Positions 1 through 5,824 of a stretch of 9,291 nt of DNA are shown here, in pieces. Made by a program: the position numbers and the translations under genes. The stretch spans positions 1-9,291 of the forward strand of contig DEAW01000073.1 in assembly GCA_002348315.1 (NCBI GenBank), read 5' to 3'. The notes under the pieces were generated by a model that was not told the origin of the DNA, did not search any database, and saw only the letters and a list, made by a program, of their open reading frames with translations. The stretch is from Planctomycetaceae bacterium UBA2972 (lineage in GTDB: Bacteria; Planctomycetota; Planctomycetia; Pirellulales; Pirellulaceae). The first letter of the stretch is position 1; each line of letters starts with the position of its first letter.

Positions 1-200
1 TTTTCATAGACATCTTCGAGGTCGATTTCTTTCGCGACGCTTACACCGTCTTTCGTGACGGTTGGCGAACCGAAGCTCTTTTGCAGAATTACGTTTCGTC
101 CTTTGGGCCCCAATGTCACCTTGACGGCCCGAGCCAATTTCGAAACACCACGACGAATCGCTTCGCGAGCTTCCTGATCAAATGCAATGATCTTAGCCAT
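1..200 (-). CDS. groEL: Chaperonin GroEL (Hsp60), N-terminal 66 residues only
   Basis: GroEL forms the double-ring cytoplasmic folding chamber that works with GroES and ATP. Only the first 66 codons are present; the gene continues beyond position 1. The visible part matches the N-terminal equatorial domain: a start MAKIIAFDQEAR, the nucleotide-binding segment TLGPKGRNV at residues 29-37 and TKDGVSVAKEI at 49-59, all characteristic of the family. The ATG at 198-200 is supported by a GGGAGA ribosome binding site about ten bases upstream. The gene lies 81 bases after groES in the same direction, so the two are very likely one operon. Planctomycetes often carry several groEL copies; this is the copy paired with groES. 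Nothing in the visible part is broken. Confidence 0.96.
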   Translation of the reverse strand, partial: MAKIIAFDQEAREAIRRGVSKLARAVKVTLGPKGRNVILQKSFGSPTVTKDGVSVAKEIDLEDVYE

Positions 201-281
201 GAGATAAACTCTCCCTTAGTATTTTTATTATCCAGTCTGGTCAACGGCTCGATGGAGACCGCCTTCAGAAATTATTTTGAT

Positions 282-572
282 TTACTCGATTACAGCCAGA
301 ACGTCAGCTTCTCGCATCAACAACAACTCCTGGTCGTCAACGCTAATCGCTTCACCGGCATAACTACTGAAAATGATGCGATCACCTGGTTTCAGCTGAA
401 GTGGAATTTTTGATCCGTCACTGGTCATGATGCCATCACCAATGCTGACGACCGTACCACGAGCAGGAGCATCTTTGGCTGAATCTGGCAGCACAATCCC
501 CCCAGCAGTTACTTCTTCGGATTCATCACGCTTTACAACAATGCGGTCACCTAATGGTTGCAGTTTTGCCAT
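282..572 (-). CDS. groES: Co-chaperonin GroES (Hsp10)
   Basis: GroES is the heptameric lid of the GroEL folding chamber in the cytoplasm. The 96-residue product has the usual family length. It begins MAKLQPLGDRIVVKR, the conserved first strand. The mobile loop that touches GroEL lies at about residues 18-34 (EEVTAGGIVLPDSAKD), and PGDRIIFSSYAGE at about 62-74 is the conserved later strand. The ATG at 570-572 is preceded by CGGAGG twelve bases upstream, a slightly long but acceptable spacing. It is the first gene of a groES-groEL operon. A candidate promoter and an inverted repeat lie 44-103 bases upstream of its start. No anomalies are visible. Confidence 0.98.
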   Translation of the reverse strand: MAKLQPLGDRIVVKRDESEEVTAGGIVLPDSAKDAPARGTVVSIGDGIMTSDGSKIPLQLKPGDRIIFSSYAGEAISVDDQELLLMREADVLAVIE

Positions 573-615
573 CTGTGTCCCTTACCTCCGGAATCAAAGC
601 TTGTTTCTGGCAAGC

Positions 616-638
616 ACGAATCGCTAATCGTGATTCGT
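616..638 (-). promoter_or_regulatory. CIRCE-shaped inverted repeat upstream of groES (candidate heat-shock operator)
   Basis: Two perfect 7-base arms, ACGAATC (616-622) and GATTCGT (632-638), are separated by exactly nine bases. The HrcA-bound CIRCE operator has 9-base arms (consensus TTAGCACTC) and also a nine-base spacer, and usually lies near the groES transcription start. Position and spacer agree with CIRCE; the arm sequence does not. The element sits just downstream of a possible -10 box, where a repressor could block transcription. The repeat is seen directly; operator function is inferred. Confidence 0.4.
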
Positions 639-646
639 TGATTATT

Positions 647-675
647 CTTATCTTGTTAAACCTGTCCCCAATCAA
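647..675 (-). promoter_or_regulatory. Candidate sigma-70-type promoter for groES-groEL
   Basis: On the minus strand TTGATT (670-675, four of six consensus matches) is followed after 17 bases by GATAAG (647-652, four of six). AATAAT immediately follows and could serve as an alternative -10 box. The predicted transcription start falls near 640, placing the CIRCE-like repeat in the first transcribed bases. The boxes are weak, so the call rests mainly on position and spacing. Confidence 0.3.
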
Positions 676-840
676 CATTCTCACTTCGTGAAAAATCTAT
701 CGATCAAGTTAGATTGTTTACTAATTGCAAGTCCCGTGCCAAAACCATGAGTACACACTATCAGCCACTCAAGACATGCCATAAAGGATTAAAGATAAGT
801 CAAAAAAGGTGGTTTATCTATGGGGGAGATCTAGTTTTTT

Positions 841-874
841 AGATTTTTAGGTGATCCTCAAATTCCTAAAATCT
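841..874. repeat. AT-rich imperfect stem-loop
   Basis: The arm AGATTTTTAGG (841-851) pairs with CCTAAAATCT (865-874) with a single bulged T, leaving a 13-base loop. It is neither GC-rich nor followed by a T-run on the plus strand, so it is not a classical terminator. It could be an untranslated-RNA hairpin or a binding site. Function unknown. Confidence 0.35.
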
Positions 875-923
875 GCCAAATTGACAGAATGCCACTCAGG
901 ACTCGTTTTAACCTGCCAAATTG
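873..923. repeat. Pair of 11-base direct repeats 40 bases apart
   Basis: CTGCCAAATTG occurs at 873-883 and again at 913-923, a period of exactly 40 bases, which is close to four helical turns. The first copy overlaps the end of the stem-loop at 841-874. Such paired sites can be cooperative regulator binding sites, but in AT-rich intergenic DNA chance similarity cannot be excluded. Confidence 0.3.
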
Positions 924-1097
924 GTGATTCCCATGACACAACCATCTCGAACAAGCCCATTTGCTAAACAACAATCTTCTGATTGATTTATCACTCTTTT
1001 ATTGCACAATGTATACTTCATAAACCATGAGTCACCGCCCTATGCGGATGGCACAAGAACAGCTTGTTTCCAATTCGCTTTTTGAAAAGGTCACTTC

Positions 1098-2303
1098 ATG
1101 CCGATTCCGGTCTCTTGCCAATGTGGCTACCAAGTCGACGCACCAGATCAATATGCTGGTCAACAAGTTCCCTGCCCGCAATGCAGCCAGCCACTCATGG
1201 TGCCAAACGCAACGCCTGCACCCGCCACCGCAGATGCCGGACTTGGCGGCGCACTCGAAGGCCTTGGCATTGAAGCAGGATCGGGAGGAATCCCCTGCCC
1301 TAATTGCCTCGATGCTGAAATCCCCGTTGGTGGAATCATTTGTGTCGCCTGTGGATATAACGCCGAAACCGGTAGCCTCATGGGGGATGGCGAGGTCCGC
1401 CAGAAGAAAGCATTCGGAGCAGCTACCTATACCTACCGCTCATATGGCAACGAGCAGCTTGATCACGCCGCCTCACTGATGGAAAAAGAGTTACTGGAGA
1501 TTAATGCCGAAGGTGGTTTACCTTACTGGTTTTGGCTGTTTGTCTTTTTCAACGTCATCTCCTTTGGGTTGGGACTCGCCATGTTCTCGCTAACCTGGTT
1601 CTCACTCAGCGGTGAAACATTAAAAATTGCATCACTCCGTGGTAGCGGCGTCACCCAACTGGAAAGAGAAGCAGAACTCGATCCCACAAAAAAGGATGCC
1701 GTTTTCCTGTTGGTCTCTGAAGCTGAAATCTCTGCCACTCCGTCCAAACCTAAAAAGGACGAAAATAGCACGACAGGCTCGATGACCCAAAAAGCCAAAC
1801 CCGGAACCTTTGTTTACCGAGTGGATGAGCAAAATGGATATTTTCGCTTTAAGCCGCTGCCGGACCAAACCAATTCCGGTCCGGGTGGATGGGTGCCATC
1901 CTCCGGAGTGATTCACGTATCGCGTGAACAAATCGACCTGATCATTATCGGCAACAACACTGACTCCCCAAAAGAACTTCGCCCCATCACCGACGAAGCA
2001 ACCTATGCCTTGTACATGGGATTAGGATCGTACTGCAAGATCGAATTCTATATCGGACTGGTTTACTACGTGATCTGCCACATTTCGATTGCAACCTGGG
2101 CCGTCAAAGATGAACAAATTCAAGCAATCCTTGCCTGTTCCATCCCCGGATACAACATGGTTTGGGCGTTCATGAGACGAAAATATGTAGGCGGATTAGG
2201 AGTGATGGCTATTCTGGCTTTTACAATGATCTTTGGATCACTGATCTTGGAAGCCTTCGTTCCGGAGTTACTGCCAACCGTTGCCGGTGCCTCCGACAAA
2301 TAA
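1098..2303 (+). CDS. Membrane protein with two N-terminal zinc ribbons, function unknown
   Basis: The 401-residue product has a recognisable architecture but no function I can name. Residues 5-33 form a zinc-ribbon-like motif with C7, C9, C26 and C29 (CxCG, then CPQC), a type frequent at the start of planctomycete proteins. A second ribbon has C67, C70, C82 and C85. They are joined by an Ala/Pro/Gly-rich linker. A strongly hydrophobic segment at about 143-168 is a likely membrane helix. A polar domain follows at about 171-310. Three further hydrophobic stretches lie at about 317-335, 341-358 and 363-388. There is no signal peptide, so the ribbons are probably cytoplasmic. The ATG is chosen because AAAAGG lies nine bases upstream and the first ribbon starts at once. 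It converges with spoVG, with 55 bases between the stops. The gene is intact; its role is unknown. Confidence 0.85.
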   Translation: MPIPVSCQCGYQVDAPDQYAGQQVPCPQCSQPLMVPNATPAPATADAGLGGALEGLGIEAGSGGIPCPNCLDAEIPVGGIICVACGYNAETGSLMGDGEVRQKKAFGAATYTYRSYGNEQLDHAASLMEKELLEINAEGGLPYWFWLFVFFNVISFGLGLAMFSLTWFSLSGETLKIASLRGSGVTQLEREAELDPTKKDAVFLLVSEAEISATPSKPKKDENSTTGSMTQKAKPGTFVYRVDEQNGYFRFKPLPDQTNSGPGGWVPSSGVIHVSREQIDLIIIGNNTDSPKELRPITDEATYALYMGLGSYCKIEFYIGLVYYVICHISIATWAVKDEQIQAILACSIPGYNMVWAFMRRKYVGGLGVMAILAFTMIFGSLILEAFVPELLPTVAGASDK

Positions 2304-2358
2304 GCAGACAACCACTTGGCCGATCCAGCTACCAACCAAGCGGCAACCAGATAGACTG

Positions 2359-2925
2359 CTAGTTGTCGAAAATGCCTGAGCCAAACTTTTCAGCAGGCTG
2401 CCCAGCCGGCATAGACTGCTCGGAATCTATTGATCCAATTTGTTCCGGCCGCTGGGAAGGCTTCTTATGAAGATGAGGCCCGCCGGATTTAGAATTTCCC
2501 GGCGAAATGGCCTCGCCCCCCTCGTCATAGCGACTCGAATTACCAGGCTCTCGAGAACGAGCCAGCTCAGCTTCATACTCCACTAACACACTCGTTTGGA
2601 TCATTTCTCGACATTGCGAGTTTATCGGATGGGCAATGTCTGCATAAAGTTTAGAGCGGCTATCCTGATTTTCATCAGAGGCACGATGCCTAATCTTATT
2701 ACCGCACTGATTGCAATACGCCGCCCGGGTGTGGTTCTTGCAGTGACACCGTGAACAATGCGCCGTCATCTTGCGACTCGGCATGGCCACAAAGGGACCG
2801 TTCGTTCCTTCAATGATCTTTAAGTCCCGTACCACAAAACTGTTGTCAAACGTGATACTGCAGAAGGCCTGCAAGCGATCATCCGTGTCTTCAACCAACT
2901 TGACTCGAACTTCAGTAATCTCCAT
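2359..2925 (-). CDS. spoVG: SpoVG family regulator with an inserted zinc ribbon
   Basis: SpoVG proteins of Firmicutes and spirochaetes are small nucleic-acid-binding regulators. The N-terminal half here is clearly SpoVG: MEITEVRVKLVED, then ITFDNSFVVRDLKIIEG and GPFVAMPSRK up to residue 52. The second conserved block, YADIAHPINSQCREMIQ, resumes at residue 94. Between these, where the canonical protein has only a short loop, lie about 40 residues with C57, C60, C71 and C74 spaced as a CxxC...CxxC zinc ribbon (C62 is an extra cysteine). After about residue 120 a hydrophilic Ser/Pro/Gly-rich tail follows, so the protein is 188 residues against roughly 85-100 for Firmicute SpoVG. The ATG has GGGAG nine bases upstream. 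It lies 167 bases downstream of ispE in the same direction. It is probably a nucleic-acid-binding regulator; its targets are unknown. Confidence 0.92.
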   Translation of the reverse strand: MEITEVRVKLVEDTDDRLQAFCSITFDNSFVVRDLKIIEGTNGPFVAMPSRKMTAHCSRCHCKNHTRAAYCNQCGNKIRHRASDENQDSRSKLYADIAHPINSQCREMIQTSVLVEYEAELARSREPGNSSRYDEGGEAISPGNSKSGGPHLHKKPSQRPEQIGSIDSEQSMPAGQPAEKFGSGIFDN

Positions 2926-3030
2926 GGCTTGTACTCCCTAAGCCAAACATTACGATAACCCCACCTTTGCCTAAACCAATCCTGCACAAACACTCTTACG
3001 ACCAACGTCTAAACGAGTCTTTGCTGTTCT

Positions 3031-3059
3031 TTGTTTAACCTGTTTATCCTGTTAAACAA
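3031..3059. repeat. Perfect 9-base inverted repeat between ispE and spoVG
   Basis: The arms TTGTTTAAC (3031-3039) and GTTAAACAA (3051-3059) are perfect complements around an 11-base spacer. The element lies 34 bases after the ispE stop and about 105 bases before the spoVG start. It is AT-rich and lacks a T-run on the minus strand, so it is a poor intrinsic terminator. It could be a regulator site for spoVG or an mRNA hairpin separating expression of the two genes. Confidence 0.4.
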
Positions 3060-3092
3060 CTTAATTAGGATTACTAACTTTTTAGGTTTGCT

Positions 3093-4025
3093 TTAGGCTG
3101 CACAGCCAAACGACTGTCCCAGTGTATATGTATCAATCACTGCTCCGAGCTTCGTTTGACGAAGACGTGAAGCAATGTGTTTAGCTTGGTTCCGGTGACG
3201 GCACACTAGAAAAAATGTGCTGCCACTACCTGTCATTTGGAATCCCGGCACATCATAGCCACCCAACTTCTGAATCAGTGATTCCAATTCCGGCAGTTCC
3301 GCCAACGCCGATTGAACCAGACGGTTATGCAGTGATCTGCCAACTCCCGACACATCGCCTGAACAAAATGCAGCCAGCATACTGTTCATTGGCTGAGGAC
3401 TGTCAAAACCAAAATCCGCCACACGACTGAAAACAGCCGGTGTCGACAAACCGGCAGCCGGTTTGATTAACACAAGCGGCAGACTTTGTCCTGCAGCAAT
3501 CGGTGTGACAACTTCACCTCGCCCCTGGCAGCGAGCCGGACTTTGGTAAAGGAAAAACGGAACATCACTACCAATCTGAGATGCCAGACGACAACAGGAA
3601 TCAAAGGAAAGTGGATTTCCACTGAGTCTGTTGGCTCCGATCAACGCAGCCGCGGCATCACTGGAAGCTCCTCCTAATCCGGCGGCTGCGGGAATCCGCT
3701 TTACCAGATCAACAGCGATTCCAAGCGAATCCCCTCGAACCTCCTGCAATTCCTGATGAAATAACAAGAGCGTGCGATAGACCAGATTGTCCTCTACCAC
3801 CGGAAGCTCCGGCTGATGTTCTAACCCCCGAGCCCAACGGGACTTGAGAGTAATACCGGGAGTCTGAGTTGGAGTCAGCGTCAGCGTGTCATAGAGAGCA
3901 ACGGGTGCCATTAGCATGTCGAGTTCATGAAACCCGTCATCACGTTTTCCAAGAACCTCAAGAAAGAGGTTGATTTTGGCCGGAGCCAATACCTCCAGCT
4001 GTGGGCCATCCTGCCTAATGAACAT
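3093..4025 (-). CDS. ispE: 4-diphosphocytidyl-2-C-methyl-D-erythritol kinase IspE
   Basis: IspE is the cytoplasmic GHMP-family kinase that phosphorylates CDP-methylerythritol with ATP in the non-mevalonate (MEP) route to isoprenoid precursors. The 310-residue product fits the family length. Visible motifs are APAKINLFLEV at 14-24, with the catalytic lysine K17; GKRDDGFHEL at 26-35; the glycine-rich ATP loop PAAAGLGGASSDA at 112-124; IGSDVPFFL at 151-159, with the expected catalytic aspartate D154; and the C-terminal GSGST at 266-270. An in-frame TGA lies just upstream of the ATG at 4023-4025, so no longer start is possible; the ribosome binding site (AGAGA) is weak. It is followed by spoVG on the same strand. 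All key residues are present. Confidence 0.97.
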   Translation of the reverse strand: MFIRQDGPQLEVLAPAKINLFLEVLGKRDDGFHELDMLMAPVALYDTLTLTPTQTPGITLKSRWARGLEHQPELPVVEDNLVYRTLLLFHQELQEVRGDSLGIAVDLVKRIPAAAGLGGASSDAAAALIGANRLSGNPLSFDSCCRLASQIGSDVPFFLYQSPARCQGRGEVVTPIAAGQSLPLVLIKPAAGLSTPAVFSRVADFGFDSPQPMNSMLAAFCSGDVSGVGRSLHNRLVQSALAELPELESLIQKLGGYDVPGFQMTGSGSTFFLVCRHRNQAKHIASRLRQTKLGAVIDTYTLGQSFGCAA

Positions 4026-4448
4026 GATGCGTCATCTCTTTGTAAAAAACCAACACCCTGGATCTGATTCCATGACAAGGTGCAATCAACTGATGACAAA
4101 TGGATTCGTGACAAGTTTTGCTGAAGCAATGAAGACCATCCAAACTCGCATCAGGAAAAACCCAAATTGAGTAAACGTCTTATATCGGTCAGCGACTGGA
4201 GTATTTGGTATACCCGCAGTGACAATCTAATCTGCTTCGCAAGTCAACTTGCCAATCAACCGCAACAATTGACCTACTAAAAATTGTATCGCTCACTCGA
4301 ATCGCGTCAAAAAAAATATCCCAAACAGAACGAATCCTGCCGATGAAAACTAAGGACATTCGCACGAATCCCCTAAATTAGCGGTATTAAGAATACTTAC
4401 ATCATTCAAAATAAGTTCATTACAAAACTCTCAATTACGAGCACTCGA
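4026..4448. other. Intergenic region between divergent ispE and the DUF368 gene
   Basis: About 420 bases carry no convincing gene or RNA. TGACAA occurs three times, at 4073-4078, 4094-4099 and 4109-4114; on the ispE strand this reads TTGTCA, resembling a -35 box, but no fitting -10 boxes follow. A short palindrome GCAAGT-CA-ACTTGC lies at 4239-4252, and GGTATACC at 4207-4214. Both divergent promoters must lie here, but I cannot place them. A 66-codon frame at 3970-4170 overlaps ispE and is a shadow. Confidence 0.4.
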
Positions 4449-5423
4449 GTGGCAAAAACCGAACATCCTGTAAAAATACGCACGCCGCTGGATTTCTTAA
4501 TCAATGCACTCAAGGGTGTATTTATGGGAATTGCCGACGTCGTCCCCGGAGTATCCGGAGGTACGATCGCTTTGGTAATGGGAATCTACGATCAACTCAT
4601 TGTGACGGTTACGCGCGTCGATACGCAGTTGCTCAAGATGCTGCGAAGGCTCCAATTCGCCAAAGCCGCCAAACATCTCAACCTTGGATTCATTCTGTCG
4701 CTCGGGCCGGGCATCCTGGCTGGTATCTTCTGCATGTCCGCGGTTGCGGCAACACTGCTTGAAGACCCCGTCAGCAGTCAATTTACATTCGCTACTTTTT
4801 TCGGGATGATTTCAATCTCGGCCTATCTGGTCATCGAAATGATTGAAGCGAAATCCGCCGCCGCTAAACTGGTCATATTGTTGCTCATCCTTAGCGGACT
4901 GATTGCTGCCTTGCTGATAAACCAGCTGCAGGCTCAAGACCAACAGACTGTCGACTCCAGCCCCTCAGAAATCTATATCTTCCTCTGTGCCGCCATTGCG
5001 ATCTGTGCAATGATCCTGCCCGGTATCAGCGGTTCCATGATTCTGATGATTCTGGGCGTGTATCATCACATCGTTAAGCTACCGAAAGGATTATTTGACG
5101 AGTCCCAGCGTAGTGACGCCCTGATCGGGCTGGTCGTGTTTGCCTGTGGTGCGTTCCTCGGTTTGATGGTATTTAGTCGGATCCTGAAATGGTTGCTTAC
5201 TCATTTTCGGAATTCACTCTTGGCGGTTTTGACCGGAGTGATGTTAGGAGCATTACCTGTGCTTTACGCTGAAGCATTTCGACTACAGCCACTAGAAGAT
5301 ACCTCGACTACCTCGCTGATCGCATTGATCGCAACGGTAATCGTGGCTGCACTGGTCATGTTCGGTATCACTCGCAAAGCAGCTGCTTTGACGCAGGCGA
5401 CTGGACAGTCCGGCAATTCTTGA
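4449..5423 (+). CDS. popT: DUF368 / PopT-family polyprenyl-phosphate translocase
   Basis: The 324-residue integral membrane protein belongs to the DUF368 family. Members called PopT have been shown to act in recycling undecaprenyl phosphate across the cytoplasmic membrane for reuse in peptidoglycan and glycan assembly. The signature is seen twice, as expected for an internally duplicated transporter: GIADVVPGVSGGTIA at 27-41 and MILPGISGSMIL at 188-199. Hydrophobic segments lie at about 78-104, 112-130, 139-158, 176-206, 223-249, 255-275 and 288-306. The start is GTG at 4449; no ATG, GTG or TTG lies in frame between it and the stop codon at 4374, and the first internal ATG would delete conserved sequence. 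The ribosome binding site is weak. It ends in a strong terminator 16 bases after the stop. The exact substrate in this organism is inferred from the family. Confidence 0.9.
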   Translation: MAKTEHPVKIRTPLDFLINALKGVFMGIADVVPGVSGGTIALVMGIYDQLIVTVTRVDTQLLKMLRRLQFAKAAKHLNLGFILSLGPGILAGIFCMSAVAATLLEDPVSSQFTFATFFGMISISAYLVIEMIEAKSAAAKLVILLLILSGLIAALLINQLQAQDQQTVDSSPSEIYIFLCAAIAICAMILPGISGSMILMILGVYHHIVKLPKGLFDESQRSDALIGLVVFACGAFLGLMVFSRILKWLLTHFRNSLLAVLTGVMLGALPVLYAEAFRLQPLEDTSTTSLIALIATVIVAALVMFGITRKAAALTQATGQSGNS

Positions 5424-5439
5424 AAATAACAGGCCATAG

Positions 5440-5473
5440 AAAAAGGCCGTCCCGATTGAGGAACGGCCTTTTT
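5440..5473. terminator. Bidirectional intrinsic terminator between popT and rpsU
   Basis: AAAAAGGCCGT (5440-5450) and ACGGCCTTTTT (5463-5473) form a perfect 11-base stem around a 12-base loop. The GC-rich core is flanked by A-runs and T-runs, so it reads as an intrinsic terminator on both strands. It starts 16 bases after the popT stop and lies 27 bases beyond the rpsU stop, serving both convergent genes. Confidence 0.92.
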
Positions 5474-5500
5474 AAGTTTGTATGTTTTTTCTTGCTTGTC

Positions 5501-5689
5501 TTAGCTAAGGCGAGATTTCTGAGCACGTCGTTCTGCACGCAGTCTAGCTCGTCGTTTAATATCACTTGGTTTTTCGTAGAACTTACGACGTCGCATCTCT
5601 TTCTTGAGACCACTTCGCATAACCAACTTACCAAAACGACGTACAGCTTCCTGAATCGTCTCTTTATCACGAACGATTACTTTTACCAC
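5501..5689 (-). CDS. rpsU: Small ribosomal subunit protein bS21
   Basis: bS21 binds the 30S platform near the 3' end of 16S rRNA and helps initiation of translation. The 62-residue product is very basic and has the family pattern: MVKVIVRDKETIQEAVRRFGK at the start, then the RKFYEKPSDIKRR core at about 35-47 and an Arg/Lys-rich helix to the end. The start is GTG at 5687-5689; no ATG is in frame just upstream, and GGAAGGTAGG ends ten bases before it. It appears monocistronic, converging on popT with a shared terminator. No clear promoter was found in the 135 bases between it and the upstream beta-propeller gene, though TAGAAT on its strand could be a -10 box. Confidence 0.97.
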   Translation of the reverse strand: MVKVIVRDKETIQEAVRRFGKLVMRSGLKKEMRRRKFYEKPSDIKRRARLRAERRAQKSRLS

Positions 5690-5824
5690 GGCTTTCGTGC
5701 CTACCTTCCAGGGTTCAAAAAATAATATTGGGTACAGTCCACAGTACTGAATACTGCGTAAACTAAAATTCTACACCGAGGATCGACACCTTTACCACCC
5801 CCAATTTAACGCAATTTGAGAGAG

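Larger units (their letters stand above)
676..1097. other. Intergenic region between the divergent groES operon and the zinc-ribbon membrane gene
   Basis: This AT-rich stretch holds no convincing gene. It contains a stem-loop (841-874) and an 11-base direct repeat (873-923), listed separately. A TATACT at 1012-1017 could be the -10 box of the plus-strand gene at 1098, but no good -35 box is found 16-18 bases upstream. An ATG at 1027 opens a 150-codon frame that overlaps the real gene in another frame and resembles nothing; I regard it as a shadow. I see no tRNA-like cloverleaf or known riboswitch. Confidence 0.5.

Noticed and set aside
1027..1479. A 150-codon frame starting at an ATG upstream of the zinc-ribbon gene
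   Set aside because: It overlaps the well-supported 1098-2303 gene in another frame, has no recognisable domain or good ribosome binding site, and its composition looks like a shadow.
2351..2420. Direct repeat ATAGACTGCT at 2351-2360 and 2411-2420 near the 3' end of spoVG
   Set aside because: Only ten bases, partly in coding sequence and with no associated structure; likely chance or an old local duplication.
5420..5725. A 101-codon plus-strand frame across the terminator and rpsU
   Set aside because: It runs through the intrinsic terminator and antisense to the strongly supported rpsU gene; its product has no family resemblance.
5742..5756. CAGTA-N5-TACTG inverted repeat upstream of rpsU
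   Set aside because: Arms of only five bases are expected by chance, and no promoter elements around it are clear enough to support an operator.
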